From: Turritopsis dohrnii
Taxonomy: Eukaryota > Cnidaria > Hydrozoa > Anthoathecata > Oceaniidae
Reading direction: 5' to 3'
NCBI GenBank assembly: GCA_027922465.2
Contig: BQMF02000040.1
Span: 372,001 to 436,000, forward strand
Length of the DNA: 64,000 nucleotides
Below are positions 47,701-58,800 of this stretch, piece by piece. How positions within the stretch are numbered: the first letter of the stretch is position 1; the number at the start of each line of letters is the position of its first letter. The notes beneath the pieces were generated by a model, which saw nothing but the letters and a program-made list of their open reading frames with translations, did not search any database and was not told where the DNA came from. A program made the translations under genes and the position numbers.

Positions 47701-50700
47701 ATGCTTTCAAGCGTTGTTGTACGTTTTCATCAGACCATTTATAAATCAGTAGTTTGGTTTCCTGATCTTCCCAATGTCGAGATCGTTTATTTACTTTCTT
47801 TTTACCAGCATCAACTTCCATATTGGTTTTATTAAAAAACGCGCGTAAAACAACATCGCTATGTTGTTTTGTTTAAACCAGGTTTGAAAAATTTAAACCA
47901 AGTTATATTTTAGTGTGAACGGCAAAATACAAAACACGTTTATAATGCATCTACTTAAAACGAGTTTTATTTTCTGTGTGAATGGGGTATTAATAATTAA
48001 ATTTTATGCTCAAGTTCTTCTTAAAATCGCGCAAAACTATGCATAGGCATACTAAATATTTATAAACTAATTAATATTATGTTGTATGGAATAAATTAAA
48101 TGTAGTATGAAATTGTATGAAAATGTATGAAAACATATTATGAGAATGTATATATATGAAATTTTAAAATATTTAAATGTTCATATATTCACTGAATTAA
48201 AACGGGTACTTGAAAAGTTGAGTACTTTGAACTGAGAATTGGACCGAATTTAGTAATCGAGAGTAAGACGACAAAACACACAAATGAAAAGGCATAATAA
48301 AACTAAGTCAAATTAATCCAACTTATCAATTTTCACTTTAAAAGATGTTAACATCGAATCATTTGAGATATCTATTGGGAGTTCGTTCTATAAATTAACA
48401 CTTGCAGGAACAAATGAATTCTTGTAGGCATTGACACAGCCATGAACGGGTTGAAAGCGGGTGCAATTGACGTTTCCCGATCATTTTGGTAAAAACGTTT
48501 GAGAGATTTCAACGGTATTGTGGACAATCTTGTGCATCATTATCAGACTCTTGTTTCTGCTCTGAATCTCTAAGGTCTTCCAATTTAACTGCTCCATCAT
48601 TTTAGATGGGCTGGAATGCCGTCGCCAGTCAGAGAATACAAACCGTGCTGACTTTCTCTGGACCATTTCCAGCCTGTCTGGCAATCCTTGGTTGCCATCT
48701 CCGATCGGGTTCCAAACTGTAGATGCATAGTTAAGGATCGGGTTAACATAAGGTTTTGTATGCTTGTTCTTTTGTATCTTTAATGCAACCTCGTAGATTA
48801 CGTTGTAAGAAGTTTCGTACCTGGGATCCTTTCTTGCATACCATTGAAACGTGGGAGTTCCATTTCAAGCGCTTGTTAATTATAACTCCTAGGTATTTTG
48901 CGTCGTCGAAAGATTCTAAGTTTTGGTTGTGTATTTTATAAACAGCACGAATGGGTTTGACTTTGTTTGTTATGCGCAACAGTTTACATTTGCTTGGGTG
49001 AAATTCCAAGTTCCATGTTCGTTCCCAGTTATGTAGTGCTCTCAGGTCGTTGGGGGACGCCTGACTTAACAGCAGTGGGAGAAGATGATTTACCATTGAT
49101 GATAACCTGTTGGGTTCTTCCACTCCGAAAGAATCGGACCCATGACAAATGCCTTCCACGTATTCCATAATGTTTTAACTAGTGACACAGTTTTTGGTGG
49201 TCAACCTTGTCAAACGCTTTACTGAAGTCAAGAAGGACAGAATCGAGTTATTGAGTTTCACATGATCTTTTCTCTCTGAAACCATGTTGAAAGTCCGGCA
49301 ATATGTTGTTGCTGTTTAGATGGTCCATAATTTTGCTGTACAGGATGTGCTCCATTGTTTTGGAAACTATTGATGTTAGCGAAATTGGTCTGTAGCTTTC
49401 CGGGTCACTTCTGCTTTTGCCACCTCCTTTGTATGCTGGGACAATAAGGGCATGTTTCCAGGCTGCAGGGACTTCTCCCTGCTTTAATGAAGCGTTGAAT
49501 ATCAATACTAATGCTGGAGAAAGTTCATTAGCAAATTCGAGCAGGAATTTCGCCTTGATGCCGTTAGGTCCTGTTGCTTTGAATGGTTTAGTGGACTTCA
49601 ATAGTTTTGTGACACCTTTGACTGAGATAGTAAAGTCATTCATCTCAGTGTCTAGTGGAGGGGTATTATTACAGATGAACACGAGTTTGCAGGGTTTTAA
49701 TTTCGTAGTTAACTTTAAAGTGAAAAGTAAAATTCGTCTGTTCACTCAACTACCAAAAAAAATTTTAAAGAACAAGCAAAAATTACAAGAAAAGAGCACA
49801 AAATTAATAACCTGTAAAGGAAATTGCACAAAGCAAAAGACATACAGACAGTTTTTGATTCAAGTAATGTCAAGAAATCTAATGACCAGAAATGCAAGAC
49901 TAAACCATCAGGAAGACCCCCTAATCTGCAAAATCTGCGAAATGTAGTTCTGAGGAGAATTAACGTCAAAAAACAACTTTTGCTTAATAACTCATTACAC
50001 ATAGGAAAATTCTGTTTTATTAACACTGAAAATGTATTTGTTGATGATGTAATAATAACATAAAGATTGTTCTTTACAGGGTTTGATAATCTCACCCTTA
50101 CGAATCGACCATCAATTTTACCCCCCGAAATGAGTGGTAAGATAGCTGATGTGAAAGATGGCGTTGATACATTGGAACCTATAAAAACCGAAATATGGAA
50201 TTGGCCGTTAAAAAGTAAGAATCAGTTTGTTTCGAAATTTCAAATTGAATCATTGATCTGAATGTTGGTTTTAAATAGGGAAGCATTAAGTGTCAACCAC
50301 GCAGCTTTTTCAGAAGCTCCTCAATCAAAACTCATCAAGAAGTCACTGCACCAAAGAGCATTTTTATTGAAATAAGTGTGTGTGTTTTTTAAGAAAGGTA
50401 CTCCTTCACATTGATTTTTCAATAAATTTGGTTATTGGGTCAGATCCTGAACATCTCAATTTCGAAATATACTAGCTCTGTAAGATCAAGGCCTTGCACC
50501 ATTATTAACTGTTAACGGAATACAACTGCAATGAAACAGTTCCATTGATGGTGGTTGTTGATAGGTTGTTTCTTGTTAAAGTCCATCAATGTGGGCTGTT
50601 GATACACAATTTACTTACCAGTACATGATTGTTGATACCAATTTTCCGTCAATATCACAAAAGTGGTGAACGAACCAGGCTACGAGGACCCTGCGTTAAC

Positions 50701-51690
50701 ATTGAGTAGAGGCATCTCCAGATAACTCATAAAATTGAAAGGAAAAATATCACCACAGTCATCCTAGTTGGCAAGTTCATCAAAAAATCACTGCGATAAT
50801 ACGCATTTTGATCGAAACAATGCGTATATTTCTATAAAAATGTACTCTTTTGCAGTGATGTTACAACGACCTTGCCCATTTGGATGTTCAGAGCACATGA
50901 TGTTGGTCCTTGTCATAATAGTCTGGTTCATTTACCTCAAAGCTGCTTCCAATGCACTTCTAATCTGACCACTATTTAGTTAACTCTGCATGCTATACTT
51001 GTGATTGCTATACTTGTTAGCAAAAGCTACCTGTCCTATTCAATGTCTCTGTATTGCATCATGTTTTATTGTCCATCTTTCAACTGTTCAGAATTAAAGA
51101 CGACAGCAATTGCAAAACACTTGGATGCAAGCGGTACAGCTGACGTAAGGGCTGTAGCCTGTCGCCTGTTGCGAGACAGTGACGATGTTGACTCTTTAGA
51201 ACCTCACAGTGCAGGTGGAGGCTGCCCTGCTGACGGTTGTATAAAGACGTTGTGTATAAAGAAATATAGTGAAAAAATAGCAAAGTTAAGGGAAATCTTT
51301 CGTGACAACACCATGACCCAAGCCATAAAAGTTATTGAGAATTACGATGATCAAGATGTTCTCGGAGACATCTTCCCGTTAGATAGATTGAACTTAGCGA
51401 AAGCTCTCACCCCTCCTCGAGCAAGTGATGTTGCTGATTGGCGTGTGGTTGCGGAAGAGTTCGATATGCAAGAGAGTATCCCGTTATTCGAAGCACAAAT
51501 AAAATCCAACAATAGTTTCAGTCCCGCACGGGCGCTTTTCCGGTTACTGAATCAAAAATATCCCCAAACCACTTTCAAGAGATTTTATGAAGCTGTTGGG
51601 GAGGCTGGTAATGCTCAGGTGCAAACGCTTATAGATAAGCAGGTGGAGGACCTAGCTGAACAAGAAAGATCGACATTACAGAACTCGTAA
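44795..51690 (+). CDS. Protein with two predicted death-fold domains, gene 2 (four exons)
   Basis: Proposed exons are 44795-44830, 45055-45205, 50080-50214 and 51092-51690. All junctions are GT-AG and phases match (0, 1, 1); 921 nt give 306 residues. Exon 2 encodes three near-identical 14-15-residue acidic repeats ending in DSDDL. The last exon holds an N-terminal helical region resembling a first death fold, then a clear death domain with ADWRVVAEEF and IPLFEAQIK, matching the neighbour at 43.1 kb (NDWRFVAECF, IPLFEASIR). The last two exons are the best supported. The first two rest on splice consensus and frame only; an alternative start is the ATG at 50130. The 4.9 kb second intron contains a whole PIF/Harbinger element starting 79 bp after the donor, and a LINE fragment. 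A signalling adaptor role is inferred from the fold. Confidence 0.6.
45407..46717 (+). pseudogene. HARBI1-like DDE transposase, broken by two in-frame stops
   Basis: One frame runs from the ATG at 45407 to 46717, interrupted only by TAA at 45566-45568 and TGA at 46046-46048. The three catalytic positions are visible: the first Asp in AAIDGCH (about residue 176), the second in GDSAYPL, and the Glu in VVENAFGRLKG. A helix-turn-helix-like segment (YRTIGNLFGFGRSTV) precedes the catalytic core, as in HARBI1 proteins. The TGA falls where an arginine would be plausible, so a CGA to TGA transition (methyl-CpG decay) would explain it. The family cuts and pastes the element in the nucleus, with its Myb-like partner helping nuclear import and DNA binding. 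Because the stops leave the frame intact, decay seems recent. Confidence 0.88.
46850..47821 (-). CDS. Harbinger Myb/SANT-like DNA-binding protein
   Basis: An intact 323-residue ORF with a lysine-rich start. Residues about 14-105 form a Myb/SANT-like trihelix domain: RHWEDQETKLLIYKW, then KKIWDEIALHM, then the third helix CKTRIHTLTSAYRNYL. This is the usual partner of HARBI1 transposases. The middle is acidic and low in complexity. The last 70 residues form a compact segment with KKLPNVLIR and a QEIEF ending that resembles the C-terminal domain of ANKRD40 (comparison from memory). Expected role: binding transposon ends and assisting transposase import. The ORF is convergent with the transposase and about 130 bp away. 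Being open over 323 codons while the transposase is broken suggests either recent decay or selection on this ORF. Confidence 0.85.
   Translation of the reverse strand: MEVDAGKKKVNKRSRHWEDQETKLLIYKWSDENVQQRLKACTRKKKIWDEIALHMQAGGYDRDSDMCKTRIHTLTSAYRNYLDVKRNKTGSAPPKKPPCFDELDEILGDKPTTYPHHLKSSLTTTTTYDTDMEEQEGALDKDCDLFDPAVNDITQANMLNSTEVQLELPDTLESANVSDNGSSVSNAAPCSSGFYFKKTTKRSSSEIMFERLNQSMSAFMKAQCEQDKEFLSSFLKKSKKDVEDEGNERVVKVCANGDSLFIELELKPEMTYEEFSLMIKEEFNLEKETVLMIKKLPNVLIRNERDIKRLKNDQEIEFTCLDV
48290..49745 (-). mobile_element. Decayed non-LTR retrotransposon reverse transcriptase
   Basis: On the minus strand, 49745-49248 encodes the start of an RT domain (KATGPNGIKAKFL, SYRPISLTSIVSKTMEHIL, FQHGFREKRSC). 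Then come frameshifted pieces down to about 48290, including DAKYLGVIINKRLKWNSHV and RLEMVQRKSARFV. It is a 5'-truncated, mutated CR1-like copy within the large intron of the second death-fold gene, in antisense orientation to it. Confidence 0.8.
50328..50440 (-). mobile_element. 112-bp MITE family, copy 7
   Basis: Reverse copy in the last intron of the second death-fold gene. Confidence 0.8.
50769..50881 (-). mobile_element. 112-bp MITE family, copy 8
   Basis: Reverse copy in the same intron as copy 7, with arms GGCAAGTTCATCAAAAAATC and a terminal TTGCCCA. Confidence 0.85.
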
Positions 51691-52647
51691 GAGATCCAAT
51701 CCGTGAGGATTACTGCCAAAATGGGTAAATTTCGGGAATGAATCGTTTGGTGTAGATTGGAATTTTGGTTCCTGTTTCGATTTAGTAAAGAATCTAAAGC
51801 AGGCTTTCACGTTTATTTGTATGTATTAGTTTTATCTAAATTTTGTAGATGTTCGTTTACAGTTTTCATATCTTGTTGGTACATAGTATTGTGTTCGGTG
51901 TCTTTTTATAAAGCATGTTGTCGATAAAGGTCTTTTTACATTAGGCGGAATTGACTCCTTCTCCACTAGACGAAACGTTTTGTTTTTAATCATGCGCATG
52001 TAGATTGTGAAAAGAAGAGGAATCCAACATTTTGGTATTTCTTTTCAGTCTTTAACATCGGTTAAGTTACTTGCACGTTTTTGTTATCTGACTTAAATGA
52101 CAAAAGTATCCACTGTGTTTTCTATTACATGGTGCATTTTTTCTTTTGAATCATAGATGGAAATCGCTTTCATTTCATTTTATGTTTTTCGATAATACAC
52201 TACGTAACCATAGTTACAATTCACGCATTAGGCATATTTCTTTTGTTTCACTAGCGAATCTATTTTGAATGTTTATCACCGTCAGTGTAACTTAAGTCTA
52301 GGATATATTTGTAGGATATATTTTACGCGGATGTATTTGTTTTGTATTTTGCGAGTTTTGAAATGCTGTTACCGTTTATGCCAGTCGCAGCTCTTGAATC
52401 GACTTCAAATTAATGAAATTAATGATGATCGAAGAAGCTCCTATAATCTGGTAAGAAAACTGTATAGGAGCCACCTGAAATTTGATGGTGACATGGTGAC
52501 ATGAACCCATCTTATCAGCTTCGGAAATTCATTTTTCTTTCATTCTTCTTTGAGACGTTTGATAACAAACGTCATATTTCGATAACAAATTCAAATTAAT
52601 TTTCTGTTTGATGACACCGCTTCCATTTTATGGTGGATCAATAATAA
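51691..52647. other. Probable 3' UTR and intergenic DNA of the second death-fold gene
   Basis: No clear AATAAA occurs in the first kilobase after the stop. The nearest well-formed one lies in the MITE at 52648-52762. Confidence 0.4.
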
Positions 52648-52762
52648 TTGGGTGAATGTTGAAAAATCACTACGAAGGAGTGCATTTCTATAGAAATATA
52701 CACACTATGTCAATAAAAATGCTCTTCATCGCAGTGGCTTTTTTAAGATTTTGCCCAATTGG
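52648..52762 (+). mobile_element. 112-bp MITE family, copy 9
   Basis: Forward, well-preserved copy about 1 kb downstream of the second death-fold gene. Confidence 0.88.
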
Positions 52763-53344
52763 GTTAAGCTAATCTCCTATTCCGATAATACCCTGTTCTC
52801 CCTCGTTCTCAAGACGAAAACCCACCGCGTTTATTTGCGTTTTTCAAATGTAAAAAGCGTATCGATGAATTCTCCTCGCTTTCTTTTGACTCAATAAATT
52901 CTTCGCATAGTGAAAGTGTTAAGTGTTCACCTCTATTACGTGGTAGGTCAAAGAAAACCACAAATAGATGTACAAAAAATTACTTATTATATAGTTTTTA
53001 CCTTTTACCTTTTCGATTTTGATCAGAAAAGGGTTTTTATCAACGAGAATAGAGGCTATTGTTTCTTTGGTGTATATCAAATGATCAAACTACGCTTGTT
53101 TATTTTGTAGACATTTTTGAAAATTTGTTATAACTACTAGTGCGAGCCAATTAGATCTTCATCAATAAGATTTTTAAATTTGAATAGTTCATTATATCCT
53201 TTTTTGTTATCCATCGTTTTTTTTTGTATTCCTTTTAAAATAGTGGCATAGAGTGTAGCGTGTACCCATCGTGGTGGCCCGAGAAGTATAATCACAATGG
53301 ATTTGAGAAAAATGATTTCGTAGTACAGTGTATCCAAAATAACA

Positions 53345-53545
53345 AGTGTGCACGGCAATAGAGGCGGACGTATACCATGGATTTTGTCAAGTGTGCACGG
53401 CAATAGAGGCGGATGTATACCATGGATTTTGTTACGGCAATAGAGGCGGACGTATACCATGGATTTTGTTACGGCAATAGAGGCGGATGTATACCATGGA
53501 TTTTGTTACGGCAATAGAGGCGGACGTATACCATGGATTTTGTTA
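53345..53545 (+). repeat. 37-bp minisatellite
   Basis: Five units beginning ACGGCAATAGAGGCGGA and containing TATACCATGGATTTTGT. The first two are spaced by a slightly longer linker (CAAGTGTGC). A MITE copy follows directly. Confidence 0.92.
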
Positions 53546-53570
53546 CATGAGAACTTACATAGGACTTACA

Positions 53571-53673
53571 TTTGTTAAAAAAACACTGCGAAGGAGTGCA
53601 TTTCTATAGAAATATGTATTCTGTTTCAATAAAAATGCTCTTCAATGCAGTGGCTAACGGTTTGGGTCGCTGG
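53571..53673 (+). mobile_element. 112-bp MITE family, copy 10
   Basis: Forward copy immediately after the minisatellite at 53345. Confidence 0.8.
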
Positions 53674-55854
53674 GAAAAATCTCTCTCATTTTTGTTGGAT
53701 AAAAGGTCGGATAAAACATTTAATATAAGGGCTCAACATAGAAAACAAAAACAATACCTAATAAATAGAATTTTACGAACAAACACTACGAATTAAAACT
53801 GCACTTTTCCTTAACATGAAATTGTGATCCACAAAATACTTTCGGACTTCGGGTGTTTTAGGGATTTGGAGACCTCAATGATCAGAAGTTAGGACTTCTT
53901 GGTGTAAATCCCTTTACTCTATTCAGGTGCAGATTTCAACAATACGAAGATTCACCATTCATTTTTGAATAGAGAAACAAACGTTTCGGCCTTCTTAAAA
54001 TCCACAATTTCTGATATGGAAATTGACAAAGGTTGTGTATTCTACAGACCAGAACATCTTCCACCTAAAAATCAATCTCGTTCCGAAGACTTCTTCAAAG
54101 CACACGGGCAAGAAGTCCTGAGAACGAGTTTGCCTTGACAATCACAAAACAAGCGTGAACCATCAAATATTATCAAAGTAGAGTTATTGGATAGTTCAGC
54201 AAACGTGATTATTCGTATCACCGGTGTGTAATTTACAGACCATAGTGCTATAGCTTCGTTTAATTTTCAAAAATTTCAAAAACTGAAATGTAACTGTTTC
54301 ATACCACGCATGCGTAATAAGAAACAATCCATCAGCTAATGTACAAAACTAGATCACGTGACCAGGGGTGATTTTAATGGCAGCATGGATCACAAGCCTG
54401 ATAAGCCTACTAAATGCTTTTGCATAGTTTCTTAATTAGAAAAATTCATCCTTCTTCTGGTTACCATGTTGACAAAAAAATGGCGGGAAAACATACCAAC
54501 CCAAATCCAAGACTGGTTGGCAGATATAGTAAGTCGTTTTCTGAGGAAAAGGTCTGGTTAACCCTCCTTAACTCTCTTTCGTGTGGATCTGAGAAAGTTA
54601 ACGAATTATACATTTTCTTTACATAAGCAACTTTATTCCCCCGGTCCCTGAAAATTACTTACAAGTCGCAAATAAGTTGCTTAACAACTTAATTTATATG
54701 CTTCAGAATACAGGGGAGATTATAACCGGTGATTATCTCCAGCTTTTCAGACTTTTGCTGTTTATCACAGTTTATCTCAGATCCAAAACTTTTTGGTGAA
54801 TTAACGTAAGCCCTTCTTAAAACAATTGCGTAAAATTGAATCACGAGTTGAGAACGAAAAGAAACTGATACGTCATTTGCGCATGCGCTAAAAGCATACG
54901 GAATTGAATAGTCACGGTTACATGACTCTGCTTTTAAAGCTGCTTAAATTTTAGACAGGTGTCAGTCCCGATTTCTTATAAAGTGGTTACTTAAAAATGT
55001 ATATTCTTCGAAGATTTGCAGTCAAGTAAAGGACATCACGAACATAGCGTTACCACTTGGTAGCAACATCAAGACTGTGTATAACGTGAACACAATCGAA
55101 ACGATAGTACAAACTATGTACAGTTTAGCGAACATCAACATATTTACTCAAGAACCAATGAATGGCTCCAGAATGAAATCTTGTTATGAAATCTTGACGC
55201 TTCAAAACGAACCATGTCTCTTTTAACAGAATACAAATTCTTTCCATACTTCACTGGAAATTATTCCCACAAATTGGATAGTTAGTTGTAAAGTGTCGAA
55301 CAAATATCAGAATATGGTTTTAATACATTTTCAACATTCCGAAAATATATGCGTCAAATTTACCAGCAGGGTTTCGTAAAACTCTCATCAGCGAGCCCGA
55401 TGTTTTTTTGTGTAGATTCGTTGAAATAAAGTATAGCTTTCAAAAGCATAACGTATTATTGACACAAGTGAAAAGATTTTGTCAACAGTTTGGTATTTCG
55501 AAAAAAATTTGTGGAAACAGTTTTTTGCATTCCAACTAGAAAGAAGATCGAAAAAAACAAACCAAATTAACTCCGCGTTTCATTTTTTTTTTTTTTTTTT
55601 TTGACGGAAAAATAATTCAAGATCTCAGCATTTAAGTAGTAAATCACAAATTTTATATAAACGATGTCTCCGCCTACAACCTCTGTAAACAATAGATACC
55701 TCAAGACTTCCTTTTTCCATTCTGTTTTTAAATTAACAGACACATGAATTTTATAACTTAGTTTTTCGCGATGATAAAAGATACGCTGACATGTTAGATC
55801 ATAGATAGCTGTATTGTCGATGAGTTTTTTGTGCTGCTGTAACGCAACAGAACC
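53674..55854. other. Intergenic region upstream of the ShKT gene
   Basis: Low in features. A 20-base T-run lies near 55583. A short ORF at 54466 ends at a GTAAGT donor-like site but has no support as an exon. Confidence 0.5.
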
Positions 55855-58800
55855 ATGTTTGCGACTGTACTTGTATTAATATTAAATATTTTTGTGTTTG
55901 GTATAAATTGCATGAGTGGCAGTGAAATTATCGAGTTGAAAAATGAAATTGATCAAGGTAATTAATCATGACTTTATGGCTTCACAAAGATTTAATGGAA
56001 GACCCTGTTCACACGTTTAAGATATTATTGCCGGAGAGAAATATTCCTGATACTGGAATAAAACGTCTTACTTATTTAGTACTTATTTAGTGTAGAATTA
56101 TTTAGCATGTTATTGGTATCTATTCTGCAAGTAGGGTAAAAGCAATTCCAATCTTCAAAACGAGGTTATACCGATTAACTTCGCCATTACAAGGTGTTAG
56201 AAATTCGTTTCCAGTCCATTCCATTTCGTAGCGTTTGATTAAATGATTGGATTAACATAATGCTTTCTGAAAAGCAGCAGGTTTATCCATTCAACGTTAC
56301 GTCATGGAGTCACCAAGTTTTGAAATGAAATACAATTGTTCGTTATGTAATCCGGATTTTGAAAACAGGTAATTCGCTGGCGAATACCATCAACAATCGA
56401 CCTAAACTAGACCATCGCTCAGTGGTTGACAACTACAATAATCTGTGAACCCTATCAGTCCCAAACAAGGGGGACTAATAGGGGAGGGGGAGGAATCGAT
56501 GGTTCTTTAGAAACTCCTGCATCCCTCGAGAGACTTTATCAAGCAAAATATTCCACAAGTAGAACCATTTTTTTCAATTTCCTCACATTTTGATCCTCTC
56601 ACAGGTCAAATTAACGAGTGAACGCTATATTTTAACCACAGACACAGTTTTCCACAATATTACTAAGATTCAACAGGGACTGTTCGGGTTTCTTGAAAGT
56701 AATAAAATGTTGGGAATATCTATAGTTTTTTCCGATTCTCCTCAACATTTTGTCTTCTTAGAACTGGAAATCATGAAAAAAGCAACTGCGAAGCAAAACA
56801 TCGAAGATGAAAAGAAAGCAGGCTAGTGTTAATTTTCCAGTCTAATGATCATATATAGACGAAAGGAAATATGTTCGTGTTAATTCTCATTACTTGTTCT
56901 CTTTTATGTAGTGGAGAATCTTCATAATCGACTTGACGATATTCTGTCAAACATCGTGTTATCAGAATTTGACTCGAAGTCAACCAAGAAAAGTCGACGT
57001 GCATATAATAGTAATGTTTCTTCATTATTTACCAATTGTTATTTAAGTCTCTGCGGAGAAGTACCTTTCTATAAAAGTATACACGCTATTTCAATGAAAA
57101 GGCTCTTTGTCGCAGTGATTTTTTCACGATTTTGCTAACTGAGATGAATTATGTGATGATCTAATTTCTTTAATATTATCCTGGTTTCTCTATAACAAGC
57201 ATCAGGTCAACATTTGAAACAGCAATACTTTCTTTCAGACGTGAATGGTAAAATATTTGTTGACAAATTTCCCCTTACATTCCTGAATCTCTCGGTCAAC
57301 GATTAAAAGGGTTAAAAACACGACATTAACAAACTATTTGATACAATTCCTTCAATGCTCCTTTTTATTCTCCATTCACTTATAGCTGCCGTGGACCACA
57401 TTCTTCGAAAGTTTACAAAGCCCAAAAAAGGTGAGTGGGAGAATTCATTTGCATGCAACGGCTTCTTAGGCAGCTTATTTGCAGTATTTGATTTATCTCT
57501 CCATGAATTATTTTTGGCTCGTCAACATAAGGGGAAATAAACAAAAGAAATGTTCTAGTATTTTGCGAAACTGTATTTTCAAATCATTTTTTGTTCCTGA
57601 TTTATTGTCATTTAAAGATCTCTATGGTAACGCATGACATTCAAACAGAAAATGCTGACATACAAATATGTGAATAACTTTTGGCAGTTATGATGATGTG
57701 TCGTTACAGTCTTGTGTGGCATGCAACTACAATCACGAAATTAGGAAAGAAATTTATAGCTATTGGTACTCCGGTTCTTTGTCTCCATTATTTTTTGCTG
57801 ACAATTTCTGGTTTGTTTACTTCCCCATTTGAGCATTACACTTCTGAAACGAACAAAGGTTATCAACTAGCCATTTCTCTTCTGCCATTGTAATTAGTGA
57901 AACAATAGAACGTATGGAATCGAGACAAAACTTGATAGCAAGGCATTAACACGGTGTTTAAACAGAAATTCGAGAATGGTCTATTGATTTATGTCTATGT
58001 AAAAGAATGTACTCCGTACTATAGCTGCAAGCTCGCGACCTTTTGTGCCTTTAAGGTATTCATTCTCAGAAGTTTTATCCATCTGTGGCACTATTTCAAG
58101 TAAGACACCATGGTCTAACAAACTTAACTAAATCTATCTCTCATACGCCAAACAGATTTGCGGGTAAGTCCGTCGATCGTGAATCAGTTCTCATTATTAT
58201 GAAAAGGTCTTTTTACTTTTAGATGTGAAGGATGTCAATGATGCGCAACTAAAAAATGATGCAGGTTAGAATTCTTTTCTCAGTGAGAAAAATCGTCAAA
58301 TAATCACTGTGGTGAAGTGCATTTCCATTGAAATAGTGTGTATGGTTGCGTGGCTTTCTGTACTAAATGTACTCTTCCGCAGGGATTTTTCGATGAGTTT
58401 TCGATCAGTTCTTAATATCAACCTGTTGATATTTCAAAGAACATTTTTAATTGCTTGTTAAGAATTGGCAGAAAAGGTAAAACTCAAGCTAACTGTGTTT
58501 TTCACTTCTGAATATTTAACAGAACCAAACTATTAACGCACAATGGAATGACCAACTGTTGTATACGTGGAACTTAAAACATTCTGTAAATTAGTCACTT
58601 CTTTTATTTAGATGATATTGTGATTGCTTTGATGCTGAACAAAGGCGAAAAACATGCCGAAAAGAAAGGTAAAAAATCGACAGAGATTTGATTCCATTTC
58701 CATTTGCCGATATTTTAAGTCTGGATTCTCATTTCAAACATTATAGCAAGTCTACACTTATACAGGCATATTATCCACTGGCTTTTGTTGATAGAGTCAC

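Larger units (their letters stand above)
45284..47989. mobile_element. Complete PIF/Harbinger DNA transposon with TTA target duplication
   Basis: The element is bounded by terminal inverted repeats starting TGCCCCATTCACAC on the left and TACCCCATTCACAC when the right end is read inward. TTA directly flanks it at 45281-45283 and 47990-47992, the 3-bp TWA duplication typical of PIF/Harbinger. It encodes the two usual proteins in convergent orientation: a DDE transposase on the plus strand and a Myb/SANT-like protein on the minus strand. It sits in an intron of the second death-fold gene. The transposase carries two in-frame stops while the partner ORF is intact, so this copy is probably not autonomous. 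Confidence 0.92.

Noticed and set aside
49742..50095. Open frames on both strands at the LINE/exon boundary
   Set aside because: They overlap each other, are lysine- or leucine-rich by composition and end before the acceptor of the exon at 50080.
54466..54549. Possible exon ending at a GTAAGT donor near 54529
   Set aside because: There is no partner exon in frame and no recognisable domain.
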